Shown piece after piece: positions 42,773 to 50,970 of a stretch of 64,000 bases of DNA (the first letter of the stretch is position 1; the number at the start of each line of letters is the position of its first letter). The stretch is from positions 186,001 through 250,000 of the forward strand of contig NZ_BNBY01000003.1 of NCBI RefSeq assembly GCF_014656195.1. The letters are read 5' to 3'. This stretch comes from Kitasatospora xanthocidica (GTDB taxonomy: Bacteria; Actinomycetota; Actinomycetes; Streptomycetales; Streptomycetaceae). The notes below the pieces were generated by a model, which was not told the origin of the DNA, did no database searches, and saw only the letters and a program-made list of their open reading frames with translations. A program made the position numbers and the translations under genes.

Positions 42773-43270
42773 TCAGGCGTCGGGCACCTGGCCGCCGCGC
42801 TGGCCGACCGGCGGCTCCGTCGACCACGGGAAGTTGATCCAGTCGTCGGTCTTCTTCCACACGTACTCGCAGGTCACGAGGGAGTGCGACTTCTCGTAGA
42901 TGACCGCGGACCGCACCTCGGCGACGTGCTCGAGGCAGAAGTCGCGGACCAGCTTCAGCGTCTTGCCGGTGTCCGCGACGTCGTCGGCGATCAGGACCTT
43001 CTTGTGGGTGAAGTCGATCGCCTGGGGGACGGGCGCGAGCATGACGGGCATGTCGAGGGTGGTGCCCACACCGGTGTAGAACTCGACGTTCACCAGGTGG
43101 ACGTTCTTGCAGTCCAGCGCGTACGCCAGGCCGCCGGCCACGAAGACGCCGCCGCGGGCGATGCTCAGGATGAGGTCGGGCTCGTACCCGTCATCGGCGA
43201 TCGTCTGCGCGAGTTCGCGCACCGCCCGGCCGAATGTCTGGTAGTCCAGCGTCTCTCGCATGTCAGTCAC
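42773..43270 (-). CDS. Phosphoribosyltransferase
   Basis: 165 residues. The PRPP-binding motif is VLIADDVADTGKTLKL, with ILSIARGGVFVAGGLAY as the pyrophosphate-loop region. This resembles hypoxanthine/xanthine phosphoribosyltransferases (xanthine-guanine type) of actinobacteria, which salvage a purine base with PRPP in the cytosol. The precise base cannot be told. GTG at 43270 is preferred to the ATG at 43261 because AAGGAG lies 9-10 nt upstream of it; the ATG would be too far from a ribosome binding site. It is monocistronic and bounded by a strong terminator. Confidence 0.8.
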   Translation of the reverse strand: MTDMRETLDYQTFGRAVRELAQTIADDGYEPDLILSIARGGVFVAGGLAYALDCKNVHLVNVEFYTGVGTTLDMPVMLAPVPQAIDFTHKKVLIADDVADTGKTLKLVRDFCLEHVAEVRSAVIYEKSHSLVTCEYVWKKTDDWINFPWSTEPPVGQRGGQVPDA

Positions 43271-43361
43271 AGCGTTAGTCTCCTTGGCAGCCGGCCGGGC
43301 GGCGCGCACCGGCGCGCCGAGGAGCGAAAGCCTCTCACGGGCCCTGCCGCCGGCCCGGCCG

Positions 43362-46187
43362 TCACGTCTGTTCGCCCGCGCGCAGTTCGGTGGCGATCTG
43401 GCGCCGGCCGGCGATCAGGGTTTCCAGCACCACCCCGAGGCAGACCAGCAGCGCCAGGCCCACGGTGGGCAGCAGCACCGGCAGCAGCACGGGGGTGACG
43501 GCCTCTCCGACCTCGGCGCCGACCAGCGTCGAGATGTCGAAGGCACCGCCCAGCAGCGCGACCGCCGCCGCGGCGACCAGGCCGCCGCCGACGGCCGCCG
43601 CCAGGGTCTGCGGCAGCGCCTCGGCGACGATCAGCGCCAGCCCCTGCCGGGGCCGCAACCCCATGGTGCGCAGCCGGGCCAGCACGGCGGTTCGGTCCGG
43701 CGCGGCCCGGAAGAGCGTCAGCAGGACGGCGAGCAGGGCGAATCCGCCGCCGGCGGCCGCCGCGTACCAGAACAGCCGCCCGGCCGCGTGCTGCAACGGG
43801 TCGTCTGCGAGAGCAGCGGCGGCCTCCCGGCTGCTGTGCACCGTGTATCCCGCGGGCAGGCCGTGGGTGGCCTTGCCGACGGCCGCGGCCTCGTCCGCGA
43901 TCAGCTTGGCCAGGCCGGTCGGCTGGGCCCCGCCGTTCTGCCGGAGGATCGTCCTGACCCCCTCGGGGTCGACGTCGCCGACGGCGAACCACTCGTTCAC
44001 CCGCTTGGCGTCCGGCAGCCGCTCCCAGGCGGGGCCGGCGGGAACGACGACGAACGGCTTGCCGGGGTCGGGCAGTGCGGGAGTGGCGCCGACGGTCCCG
44101 GCGACGGCGACGCGCAGGTCGTTGCCGTTGGGCGTGCGCACCTGGGACGACCCCGCGGCCAGGCGCTCGGCCAGGTCGGGGCTGACCAGCGCGGGCACCG
44201 GGGTGTCCCGGCCGCCGGGGGTGCCGGCGAGCTTCGCAGGGTCGAACCCGCCGACTCCGAGGGTCCGGGCGATCTCGGCGTACGCCGCCGGATCGACCAC
44301 CATCACCAGGTAGGCCTCGGTGATGGTGTGGTCGGCGCCGATGATGCGGGTCTTGGGTTCGACCCAGACGCCGGTCGAGGCCTGGACGCCCGGCAAGGAC
44401 TCGGCGGCCTTGACGATCGGCCCGGTCAGGGCGGCGTAGTCCGGGAGGGAGACGCGGATGTCCCCGCCCGTGGAGATGCGAGCGGCCCGCGTCCGGACGT
44501 GGTCGACGGTGTCGAGCACGGTGGCGCCGAAGCCGGTCGTGGCGACGGCGATCAGCAGGGCGAGCAGCGGCAGCGCGGAGGGCCGACGGCGGCCCGAGTT
44601 GTCACGAGCGGCCCGGGCCAGGCCGAGGAAGCCGACCAGGCCACGGCCCCGACCGGTGAGCGCGGCCAGCCAGCCGACCACCACCGGCTCGATCCGGGCC
44701 AGCACCAGCCCGCCGGTGACGGCCAGCAGCAGCGGCGCCGCCACCAACAGCGGGTCCACCCCGGCACCGGAGTGCCCCACCCCACGGCGCCGGACCTCCG
44801 CCACGGCCGCGACGGTGACCGCCAGCACGGTGAGCTCGCCGACCACTCTGCGCCGCCCGCCGGCCGCTCGCGGGCGCGCCCAGAGCAGGGCCGCGCGGGC
44901 CGGGAAGGCCAGCAGGGCGATCAGCGTCGCGGCCAGCGCCGCCGACACCGAACGGTCCCAGCGAGGCGTGGGCAGCAGCACCAGGGCGAGCGCCGTCCCG
45001 AGCACCGCGGCCGGCAGGACGGTGACGGCTCCCTCGCCGACCAGCCGTCGCAGCACCCCGGCGACGGAACCGCCCCGGGCCCGGAGCAGCCGGATCTCGG
45101 CGGTGCGCCGGTCGGTGGTGAGGGCCGCGGCCAGGAACAGCACCACGACGGCCACACCGGCGACACCGGCGGGGCCGATCGCGCTGAGCGGCAGCGAGGC
45201 CTGGTAGCGGGCGTCCGCCCTGGCCAGGATCTCGGGCAGGAGCGAGCTGGTGCGCAGGTCCGCGCGCCCGGTCGCGCCGGCCAGGTCGGTGGCGCCGTGC
45301 CCGATCAGGAGGGAGCTGATGACGCTGCGGGTGTGGTCGAGCCGGTCGGCGTGCAGCGAGGCGGGGTCGACGGGCACCCGCCAGAAGTTGTCGGCGCTCG
45401 AACCCCAGCGAGCCATCGCCGGCAGGCTGCCGCCGTCGACGAACCCGGTGGTCGCCCAATGCTCGAAGTCGGGGAGGGTGTTGGTTCTCAGGCAGGCACG
45501 GGCCGGGCAGCCGAGCTCCTCCCAGAACGGGTCCAGCGGGTCGTTGGCCCGGTAGAGGCCGACCACCACGGTGCTTCGCGTGGCGCCCGGGCCCTCCAGG
45601 CCGTCCTTGCCGTTGTCGATGACGTCACCGAGCTTGATGCGGATGGTCTCGGCGGCCTTCTCGCTGATCACGATCGGCAGCGGGTCGCGCGCGTCACTCG
45701 GGGTCGGCCAGGTGCCGTCGGTGAGGGTGACCCGGCCGGCCAGATCGCGCAGGTAGAGCAGGCTGAGGTCCGGGAGGCCGTACTCCGAGATCCGTGCGTA
45801 CCCCGGATTGCCCATGGTGTGGGAGCCCAGGGCACGGGCGCCGTAGGCCTGGCCGGCCCGGGCCGGCGTCAACTCCCGGCCGAACGCCTCGATCAGGTGT
45901 GCCTGTACCTGATCGAGCATGGCGACTCCGTCGCCGTCGCGGACCTTGGAGGTGGTCTGCAGACTGGTCCGGTTGAGGCCCTTCTGGCTGACGAAGTCCT
46001 GGAGCGCCGCGTCCGCGCCCCGGTCCGCGGCACGGGGGAAGGCCGCCGCGAGGAAGACGGTGACGAACGCGAGGGCCGCCATGAGCAGCGCGGCCGCCGG
46101 GCTCGCCCGCAGCCTGGCGCGGACCCAGCGCGCGGGGCGGTGGGTGGAGCCGCCGGTGGGCACACGGGTGCCGGCCTGGGTGGTCAC
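43362..46187 (-). CDS. FtsX-like ABC transporter permease
   Basis: 941 residues. The N-terminus after a short basic tail has one membrane helix (AAALLMAALAFVTVFLAAAF), then a large extracellular MacB/periplasmic-core-type domain. A set of membrane helices follows in the middle, then a second extracellular region, and a final three-helix bundle (LLAVLLTLFRAAPDRTAVLARLRTMGLRPRQ in part, then LVGAEVGEAVTPVLLPVLLP). This is the two-module FtsX/MacB permease layout seen in lipoprotein or antimicrobial-peptide exporters. No ATPase gene is adjacent, so the partner must be elsewhere. The start is GTG at 46187, behind GGAGGAG. Confidence 0.8.
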   Translation of the reverse strand: MTTQAGTRVPTGGSTHRPARWVRARLRASPAAALLMAALAFVTVFLAAAFPRAADRGADAALQDFVSQKGLNRTSLQTTSKVRDGDGVAMLDQVQAHLIEAFGRELTPARAGQAYGARALGSHTMGNPGYARISEYGLPDLSLLYLRDLAGRVTLTDGTWPTPSDARDPLPIVISEKAAETIRIKLGDVIDNGKDGLEGPGATRSTVVVGLYRANDPLDPFWEELGCPARACLRTNTLPDFEHWATTGFVDGGSLPAMARWGSSADNFWRVPVDPASLHADRLDHTRSVISSLLIGHGATDLAGATGRADLRTSSLLPEILARADARYQASLPLSAIGPAGVAGVAVVVLFLAAALTTDRRTAEIRLLRARGGSVAGVLRRLVGEGAVTVLPAAVLGTALALVLLPTPRWDRSVSAALAATLIALLAFPARAALLWARPRAAGGRRRVVGELTVLAVTVAAVAEVRRRGVGHSGAGVDPLLVAAPLLLAVTGGLVLARIEPVVVGWLAALTGRGRGLVGFLGLARAARDNSGRRRPSALPLLALLIAVATTGFGATVLDTVDHVRTRAARISTGGDIRVSLPDYAALTGPIVKAAESLPGVQASTGVWVEPKTRIIGADHTITEAYLVMVVDPAAYAEIARTLGVGGFDPAKLAGTPGGRDTPVPALVSPDLAERLAAGSSQVRTPNGNDLRVAVAGTVGATPALPDPGKPFVVVPAGPAWERLPDAKRVNEWFAVGDVDPEGVRTILRQNGGAQPTGLAKLIADEAAAVGKATHGLPAGYTVHSSREAAAALADDPLQHAAGRLFWYAAAAGGGFALLAVLLTLFRAAPDRTAVLARLRTMGLRPRQGLALIVAEALPQTLAAAVGGGLVAAAAVALLGGAFDISTLVGAEVGEAVTPVLLPVLLPTVGLALLVCLGVVLETLIAGRRQIATELRAGEQT

Positions 46188-46582
46188 ATCTCCTCCACGC
46201 GGCGCAGATTGCCGACAATTGGTCACCGGATAGCGGACGATGCTGTCAGATTCGAACTGAGAACGGAAGGGACTTGCGCGAATCAAGTAAGCAATGGGCA
46301 CATTCCTTGCATTGACCGGATCCCCACCGGCGGCCAGCCGCTGGAATACCATGCACACTTCACAACTCCGGCCTCACCACACGCCCTTGACCAGGGAGAA
46401 TCCCTTTCGGGAATTCGCCGCTCGACACGGTGAACCCGCGAAGCTGCCGCAACCGTTGCCCCCGGGCGGAATCCGGCCCGCCGACCCGTTCACCTGCGGC
46501 CGCGCCGAAGTGCGAGAGGACCCGGGCACGGTGCGTATCATTCAGGTGACCCTCCGACACCACGGAGCTCCTGGAGCAGGCG
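46188..46582. other. Non-coding gap between divergent permease and hydrolase genes
   Basis: A 395-bp divergent intergenic region of lower GC than its neighbours. I see no reliable gene in it. A weak promoter-like TTGACC, then AATCCC/GGGAATT symmetric bases near 46398-46416, hint at control elements for the hydrolase operon, but neither is strong. Confidence 0.3.
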
Positions 46583-47506
46583 ATGGCCGCACTTGAGACC
46601 GAAGTTGTGAACGTCCCCGGTGCCCGGCTGCACGTCGAGGTCCGCGGCAGCGGGCCCCTGCTGCTGCTGGTTCCCGGCGGCGCCTCGGACGCGGCCGTGT
46701 TCGAGGCCCTGGCCGAGCAGTTGGCCGCCCGCTACCGCGTCGTCAGCTACGACCCGCGCGGCATCTCCCGCAGTCCGCTGGACGGTCCACCGGTCGACCA
46801 ACAGGTGGAGGTGCAGGCCGAGGACGCACTCCGCCTGCTCGACCTGCATGCCGTGCCCGGAGAGCCGGTGCGCGTCCTCGGCAGCTGCGCCGGCGCGCTG
46901 GTGGCACTCGAACTGCTGCGGCGCCACCCCGACCGGGTGGACGTGGTGGTCGCCCACGAGCCCCCGACGATGCGCCTGCTGCCGGACGCCGACGCGCAGC
47001 TCGCCTTCTTCGAGGAGGTCCACCAGGCCTACCTGCGCGACGGAGCGCCGGCGGGGATGCGGCGTCTGGCGAGTGCCTTCGGCGGGCGGCCCGTGCCGGA
47101 CCTGCCGGAGGTGCGGGACAACACCACCTTCTTCCTGGCCCACGTGATGCGGCCGACGACCGCCTTCCTGCCCGACCTGGCCGCGCTGGCGCGGCTGGCG
47201 AGCCGGATCACACCGGCCGGTGGCGAGGAATCGCGCGGCTACCTGATCCACCGGCCCGTGGCGGCGCTGGCCGCTGCCCTCCGCCGCGACCTGGTGCTCT
47301 TCCCCGGGGGCCACTCCGGCTACGCCAAGCACCCGGAGGCCTTCGCCCGGCAGTTGAGCGCCCTGCTCGAGGTGCTCCCGGACCGGGAGGCGGCCGGCCC
47401 GACCGTCACGGAGGCGGACGGCCCGGTCGCCTCGGGGGCGGACGGCCCGACCGTCACGGAGGCGGGCGGCCCGACGGTCGCGGAGGCGGCCCCGTGCGAC
47501 TCGTGA
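46583..47506 (+). CDS. Alpha/beta hydrolase with Cys at the nucleophile position
   Basis: 307 residues. The alpha/beta-hydrolase pattern is clear: GPLLLLVPGGASDAAVFEAL (oxyanion region), YRVVSYDPRGISRS, and the nucleophile elbow LGSCAGALVALELLRRHP. In G-x-S-x-G terms the motif is G-S-C-A-G, so residue 102 is Cys, not Ser. The likely His is in FPGGHSGYAKHPE. It may be inactive toward normal esters or use thiol chemistry like dienelactone hydrolase. The C-terminus has an 8-residue degenerate repeat (GPTVTEA-type). It overlaps the next gene by 13 bp; the three genes form one operon. Confidence 0.75.
   Translation: MAALETEVVNVPGARLHVEVRGSGPLLLLVPGGASDAAVFEALAEQLAARYRVVSYDPRGISRSPLDGPPVDQQVEVQAEDALRLLDLHAVPGEPVRVLGSCAGALVALELLRRHPDRVDVVVAHEPPTMRLLPDADAQLAFFEEVHQAYLRDGAPAGMRRLASAFGGRPVPDLPEVRDNTTFFLAHVMRPTTAFLPDLAALARLASRITPAGGEESRGYLIHRPVAALAAALRRDLVLFPGGHSGYAKHPEAFARQLSALLEVLPDREAAGPTVTEADGPVASGADGPTVTEAGGPTVAEAAPCDS
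47401..47489. repeat. 24-bp degenerate tandem repeat at the 3' end of the hydrolase gene
   Basis: GACCGTCACGGAGGCGG occurs at 47401-47417 and 47449-47465, with a variant at 47473-47489 and a decayed copy between, a 24-bp period. It encodes Gly-Pro-Thr-Val-Thr-Glu-Ala-like units forming a flexible acidic tail. Confidence 0.7.
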
Positions 47507-48735
47507 TGGGAGCGCAGAACTGCGGGTTCGGCCCGGCGGCCGAACTGGTGGCGGTCTCCCGGGCACTGCCCGACCACCACCGTGTCTTCGTCGGCGAGGG
47601 CGTGGCGGCCGAGTTCGCGCTGCGCAATCCGGACGCCTTCGACGAGATCCGCACCCCGCTGCCCTCGGACCAGGACCTTCGTCAACTCCTGCTCGACAGC
47701 GACCGGTTGGTCTCGGTGATGGACGCCGACCTGGTGCTGCGCGCGGTACTCGCGGACCGGCCGGCGATCCTCGTGGACAGCCTGTTCAGCTTCTGGCGCA
47801 CGGACCGGCCGCCGGCCGCGATCCACCGGCTGTGCGCGACCCTGCCGCGCACCGGCTTCGCGGCCGCCGACCGGCACCTCCGTGAACTCTCCCCGCACGA
47901 ACGCGTCCTCGCCGCCCACCTGCTGGCCACCCACAGCGTGGTCCAGAACTTCCCCGGCGTCCGGGAGCGGATCGCCGAGTTCGCCGCTCTCGGCACCGGT
48001 CGGGCGCCGCGCACGAGCGGCGCGCTGGTCGACCACGACGGGCTCCGCGCGGCCGGGCGTACGGACCGGCCCCAGGGCCCGGCGGCGTACGACCTGCTGG
48101 TCAACCTCGGGGGCTTCCGCAACTTCCTGCTCGACTTCGACGCCCACAACGACTACCTGCTGCTGATCGAACGCTGGCTGCCCGACCTGCTGCGCGACTG
48201 GCCGCGGTTCGGCCGGGTGCTGGTCTGCGGCGGGCCGTTCGGCGGCCGCCGGGCCCGGACCGTCACGGTGGCCGGACGCCGGGCGGACTGCCGGCTGGTG
48301 CCGCAGCGCGAACTGCTGGCGTACGTCGCCACCACCCCCCACTACCTGATGACCCCCGGCCTGACCGCCCTGCACGAGGCGCTCGCGCTGGGCCGGCTCC
48401 CGCTCGCCCTGCCCGAGCAGCACTACGCCCACCTGTTCACCATCCGCCGCCTCGACCGCACCCACTTCGCCAAGACCGCGCTCAGCCTCACCCACCTGCT
48501 GCCCGACCACCCCGTCCCGGAGGACGACTTCACGGGCACCGCCGCCCTCGTCGACATCGCCGGACGGATCTGCCGCGACGACGCGCACTACGCCCGGTTC
48601 CGCCGCCACCTCAACGAGCGGATCGAGCACTACCTCGCCCTCGACCCGGCACAACGCCGCGAAGCCGTCGAGGAGTTGCGCTCCGCGCTGGACGGCCCGC
48701 CGCTCGCCGAGGTCCTCGCCGAGGTGCTGCGATGA
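47494..48735 (+). CDS. GT-B glycosyltransferase-like protein
   Basis: 413 residues. The N-terminal half (RLVMGAQNCGFGPAAELVAVSRAL, then a long Rossmann-like region) and the C-terminal half are laid out as two Rossmann folds. The C-terminal YLMTPGLTALHEALALGRLPLALPEQHYAHLF contains the sugar-nucleotide binding pattern of GT-B enzymes (TPG-x-x-x-x-x-E-A-x-x-x-G-x-P-x-x-x-P-E-Q). Related enzymes include cytosylglucuronate synthase-type proteins of nucleoside antibiotics, but I cannot claim that identity. The start GTG at 47494 is within the end of the hydrolase gene, and its stop overlaps the next start by ATGA (48732-48735). Confidence 0.65.
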   Translation: MRLVMGAQNCGFGPAAELVAVSRALPDHHRVFVGEGVAAEFALRNPDAFDEIRTPLPSDQDLRQLLLDSDRLVSVMDADLVLRAVLADRPAILVDSLFSFWRTDRPPAAIHRLCATLPRTGFAAADRHLRELSPHERVLAAHLLATHSVVQNFPGVRERIAEFAALGTGRAPRTSGALVDHDGLRAAGRTDRPQGPAAYDLLVNLGGFRNFLLDFDAHNDYLLLIERWLPDLLRDWPRFGRVLVCGGPFGGRRARTVTVAGRRADCRLVPQRELLAYVATTPHYLMTPGLTALHEALALGRLPLALPEQHYAHLFTIRRLDRTHFAKTALSLTHLLPDHPVPEDDFTGTAALVDIAGRICRDDAHYARFRRHLNERIEHYLALDPAQRREAVEELRSALDGPPLAEVLAEVLR

Positions 48736-49541
48736 CCGGAGCCTCGCCGGAACCCGTCGACTCCGCCGCCTACTTCGACCTGCGCGCACGCCTGCTCGGC
48801 CCCCTGCGCAACCGCCCCCTCACCTCCGGCCAGCTGTGCGAGGTCGGCCGGATCGTCTGCGGCCACCCCGACGGCCTGTCGCTCTACGGCATCCCCGCGC
48901 CCCGGATGGCCGCACACGGCATCCGGCTGCTCGGCCGCACCGCACTGGAATGCGTCAAGGACCCCCACCCCGCACTGGTCGCCGCCGCCCTGACCGACGT
49001 CCTGGCCGGCCTGCCGGTCAGCGGCGCCCGCCCAGTGATCGCCGACCTCTTCTGCGGCTCCGGCAACCTCGGCCACCAGCTCGGCCGGCTCCTCGGCCCC
49101 CGGTTCGGCCACCGGGTCCTCGCCACCGAACTCGACCCGCTGGTCCACGCCGCCACCCGGCACAACCTCACCCTGGTCGACTCGCCGGTCCGGCTCCACC
49201 ACGCCGACTACCGCGACCTGCTGCACACCCTCGCCGCCCCCGCGGTCCCCGACGGGCGGAGCGAGCAGGACGTCTACCTGGTCGAACCGCCCTGGGACGC
49301 CGGATACACCCCCGCAGGCCTGGACCTGACCCGCACCACACCCCCCGTACCGCGCATCCTCGACGACGTCCGCCGCTCCCGCGGCGGCCGCCCCTGCCTG
49401 GTGGTGCTCAAGACCAGCGACCTGATCGCCCGCGACACCCTCGCCGCCACCTTCCGCGACGCAACCGCGCTGCGCACCCTCCTCCCCCGGCCGGTCCGGC
49501 GCCACGGCATGAACGCGGCCTTCCACCTCTACCGGGTCTGA
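48732..49541 (+). CDS. N-methyltransferase-like protein with EPPW motif
   Basis: 269 residues. SAM-binding motif I is VIADLFCGSGNLGHQLGRLLG (FCGSG at 107-111) and motif II ATELDPLVHAATRHNL. The catalytic-type motif is LVEPPWDAG (EPPW at 185-188), akin to (D/N/S)PP(Y/W/F) of amino-methyltransferases that modify nucleobases or proteins. The N-terminal 100 residues are helical and lack a known binding domain. It is the third gene of the hydrolase/GT operon, coupled by ATGA. A small hairpin follows its stop. The substrate may be the product of the operon or nucleic acid. Confidence 0.7.
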   Translation: MTGASPEPVDSAAYFDLRARLLGPLRNRPLTSGQLCEVGRIVCGHPDGLSLYGIPAPRMAAHGIRLLGRTALECVKDPHPALVAAALTDVLAGLPVSGARPVIADLFCGSGNLGHQLGRLLGPRFGHRVLATELDPLVHAATRHNLTLVDSPVRLHHADYRDLLHTLAAPAVPDGRSEQDVYLVEPPWDAGYTPAGLDLTRTTPPVPRILDDVRRSRGGRPCLVVLKTSDLIARDTLAATFRDATALRTLLPRPVRRHGMNAAFHLYRV

Positions 49542-49570
49542 CGGTTCCGGACGGCCGACCTGTGTTCACC

Positions 49571-49589
49571 GACCCGCATCACGCGGGTC
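49571..49589 (+). terminator. Hairpin after the methyltransferase gene
   Basis: GACCCGC-ATCAC-GCGGGTC forms a perfect 7-bp stem with a 5-nt loop, 29 bp after the stop of the three-gene operon. Confidence 0.6.
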
Positions 49590-49639
49590 GGGGCCTCTCG
49601 CCGGCCGCGCTCGACGCCTGCCAGATGTCGACCGGCGCC

Positions 49640-49762
49640 GAGCCGACCGCCACCTGCCCGACTACCTCGCCGCGTTCGAGGAGAACCTCGCCAAGGCGGG
49701 TTGGCCACAGCACGCCTCTGCCCCGGGGCCATCTACCGGATCGGCCCACCGGACGCGATGAT
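49640..49762 (+). pseudogene. Short protein-like remnant
   Basis: In a 268-bp gap, one frame reads HLPDYLAAFEENLAKAGW and runs on to a stop near 49762 without a start codon or ribosome binding site. It looks like the last part of a lost helical protein. Evidence is limited to composition. Confidence 0.2.
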
Positions 49763-49809
49763 GCGGTCCTGACGTGTCCAAGTGACCACGGACGTCGAGG
49801 AGAACACCG

Positions 49810-50634
49810 TTGAAGATCTTCATCTCGTCCGACATGGAAGGCACCACGGGGATCGTCGACTGGGAGCAGTGCCGGCCGACGGGCTCCCAGTACGGCTACT
49901 ACCGGGAGTTGCTCGAACAGGAGGTCAACGCGGCGATCGAGGGCGCCGCCGACGCGGGTGCCACCGAGTTCCTGGTCAACGACTCGCACTCCGCCATGTC
50001 CAACCTCCGACCGGACCGCCTCGCGCGCCGCGCCCGCTACCTGTCGGGCCGGCACAAGCCCCTCTACATGATGCAGGGACTCGACCCGTCGTTCGACGCG
50101 GTCTTCTTCGTCTCCTACCACGGCTCGATGTCCGGCGCCGCGTCCGCGCTGTCACACACGTACAACCCGCGCGCGATCGCCGAGGTACGGCTGAACGACA
50201 TCGCGGCCGGGGAGGCGGGCATCAACGCGCTGGTCGCGCTCGGGCACCGGGTACCGGTCGTGTTGATCACCGGCGACGACGTCACCGCCAGCCAGGTCGA
50301 ACCGTTCTGCCCCGGCGTCGAGGCGGTCGTGGTCAAGACCTCGGTCTCCCGGTTCGCCGCCGACAGCCTGCACCCGGAGCAGGCCCGGGAGTTGATCCGG
50401 GAGGGCGCCGACACCGCCGTACGGAGGCTCAGGGACGCCGCACCACCCGTGATCGCCCTGCCCGCCACCCTCTCCGTCCGCTTCCGCAACGCCGACCTCG
50501 CCGAGATGGCGACCTGGGTCACCGGGGTGATCCGCGACGACGACCTCACCGTGCACATCACCGATGACGACCCCATCCGCCTCTACCGTGCCTTCGTCAC
50601 CGTCGTGTCGCTCACCCGGGGAATCGCCGAATAG
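49810..50634 (+). CDS. M55 family D-aminopeptidase (DppA-like)
   Basis: 274 residues, the usual size of DppA. The zinc-site motifs are SSDMEGTTG at the N-terminus, VNDSHSAMSNL, and FVSYHGSMSGAASALSHTY, followed by RLNDIAAGEAGINA and PVVLITGDDVTASQ, all typical of M55 peptidases that release D-amino acids from peptides and assemble as a decamer. The start is TTG at 49810 with GAGGAGAAC upstream. It lies just before the cysteine leader peptide and the amino-acid transporter but 85 bp from it, with its own promoter in between. Confidence 0.9.
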   Translation: MKIFISSDMEGTTGIVDWEQCRPTGSQYGYYRELLEQEVNAAIEGAADAGATEFLVNDSHSAMSNLRPDRLARRARYLSGRHKPLYMMQGLDPSFDAVFFVSYHGSMSGAASALSHTYNPRAIAEVRLNDIAAGEAGINALVALGHRVPVVLITGDDVTASQVEPFCPGVEAVVVKTSVSRFAADSLHPEQARELIREGADTAVRRLRDAAPPVIALPATLSVRFRNADLAEMATWVTGVIRDDDLTVHITDDDPIRLYRAFVTVVSLTRGIAE

Positions 50635-50683
50635 TCCCACCTCAGGACGATCGGGCTTGCCCTCCCGCCGCTGAGTGGAAGAT

Positions 50684-50713
50684 TTGACTCCGGCGACGAT
50701 CACCACGCATAGT
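50684..50713 (+). promoter_or_regulatory. Promoter of the leader peptide/transporter operon
   Basis: TTGACT (50684-50689), 18 bp, CATAGT (50708-50713). Transcription would start at about 50720, at the ATG of the leader peptide, implying a leaderless leader ORF. Confidence 0.6.
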
Positions 50714-50719
50714 GCCCGC

Positions 50720-50797
50720 ATGGCTGGTTTTCTCGTTTCGCGCAGGCACATCGACCTGCGCCGTGTGACGGCGATGAGCTGTCGCCCCAGCTGCTGA
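50720..50797 (+). CDS. Cysteine-type leader peptide (attenuation uORF)
   Basis: 25 codons: MAGFLVSRRHIDLRRVTAMS, then CRPSC. The S-RRHIDLRR core followed by Cys codons near the end is the hallmark of actinobacterial leader peptides upstream of sulfur and cysteine genes. In these, ribosome stalling or passage at Cys codons changes folding of the downstream leader. The codon for Cys occurs at 21 and 25. Its ATG coincides with the expected transcription start. It is 173 bp upstream of the transporter's substrate-binding gene. Confidence 0.75.
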   Translation: MAGFLVSRRHIDLRRVTAMSCRPSC

Positions 50798-50800
50798 CGC

Positions 50801-50925
50801 GCGCCCTCTTTCGGCTCTGACGCCGGGCGCTTGCCCCCTTTCTCATTTCCTTCCTTCCTCATCCGCACCTTTCCGTGCGGCTGTTCGCTGCTGCCGCCGT
50901 GCCCCGGTCCTCGCGTGACCGGGGC
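50801..50925 (+). other. Attenuator structures between leader peptide and transporter
   Basis: GCGCCC (50801-50806) can pair with GGGCGC (50825-50830), followed by a pyrimidine tract. A second, stronger hairpin, GCCCCGGTC-CTCGCGT-GACCGGGGC (50901-50925), lies 45 bp before the SBP gene. Together with the Cys-containing leader ORF they form a plausible transcription or translation attenuator. Confidence 0.5.
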
Positions 50926-50970
50926 GGGCCGGTCGCGCGTTCCTCCTCCGTCACCAGCTCTGGAGCACTC

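Noticed and set aside
43260..46433. A 1057-codon open frame antisense to the FtsX-like permease
   Set aside because: No start context or domain; the permease frame explains the region.
46294..46596. A 100-codon open frame before the hydrolase
   Set aside because: Pro/His-rich translation, no ribosome binding site, and it overlaps the real start at 46583.
48836..49813. A 325-codon frame across the methyltransferase gene
   Set aside because: Out-of-frame Arg/Pro-rich mirror of the methyltransferase gene, with no motif.
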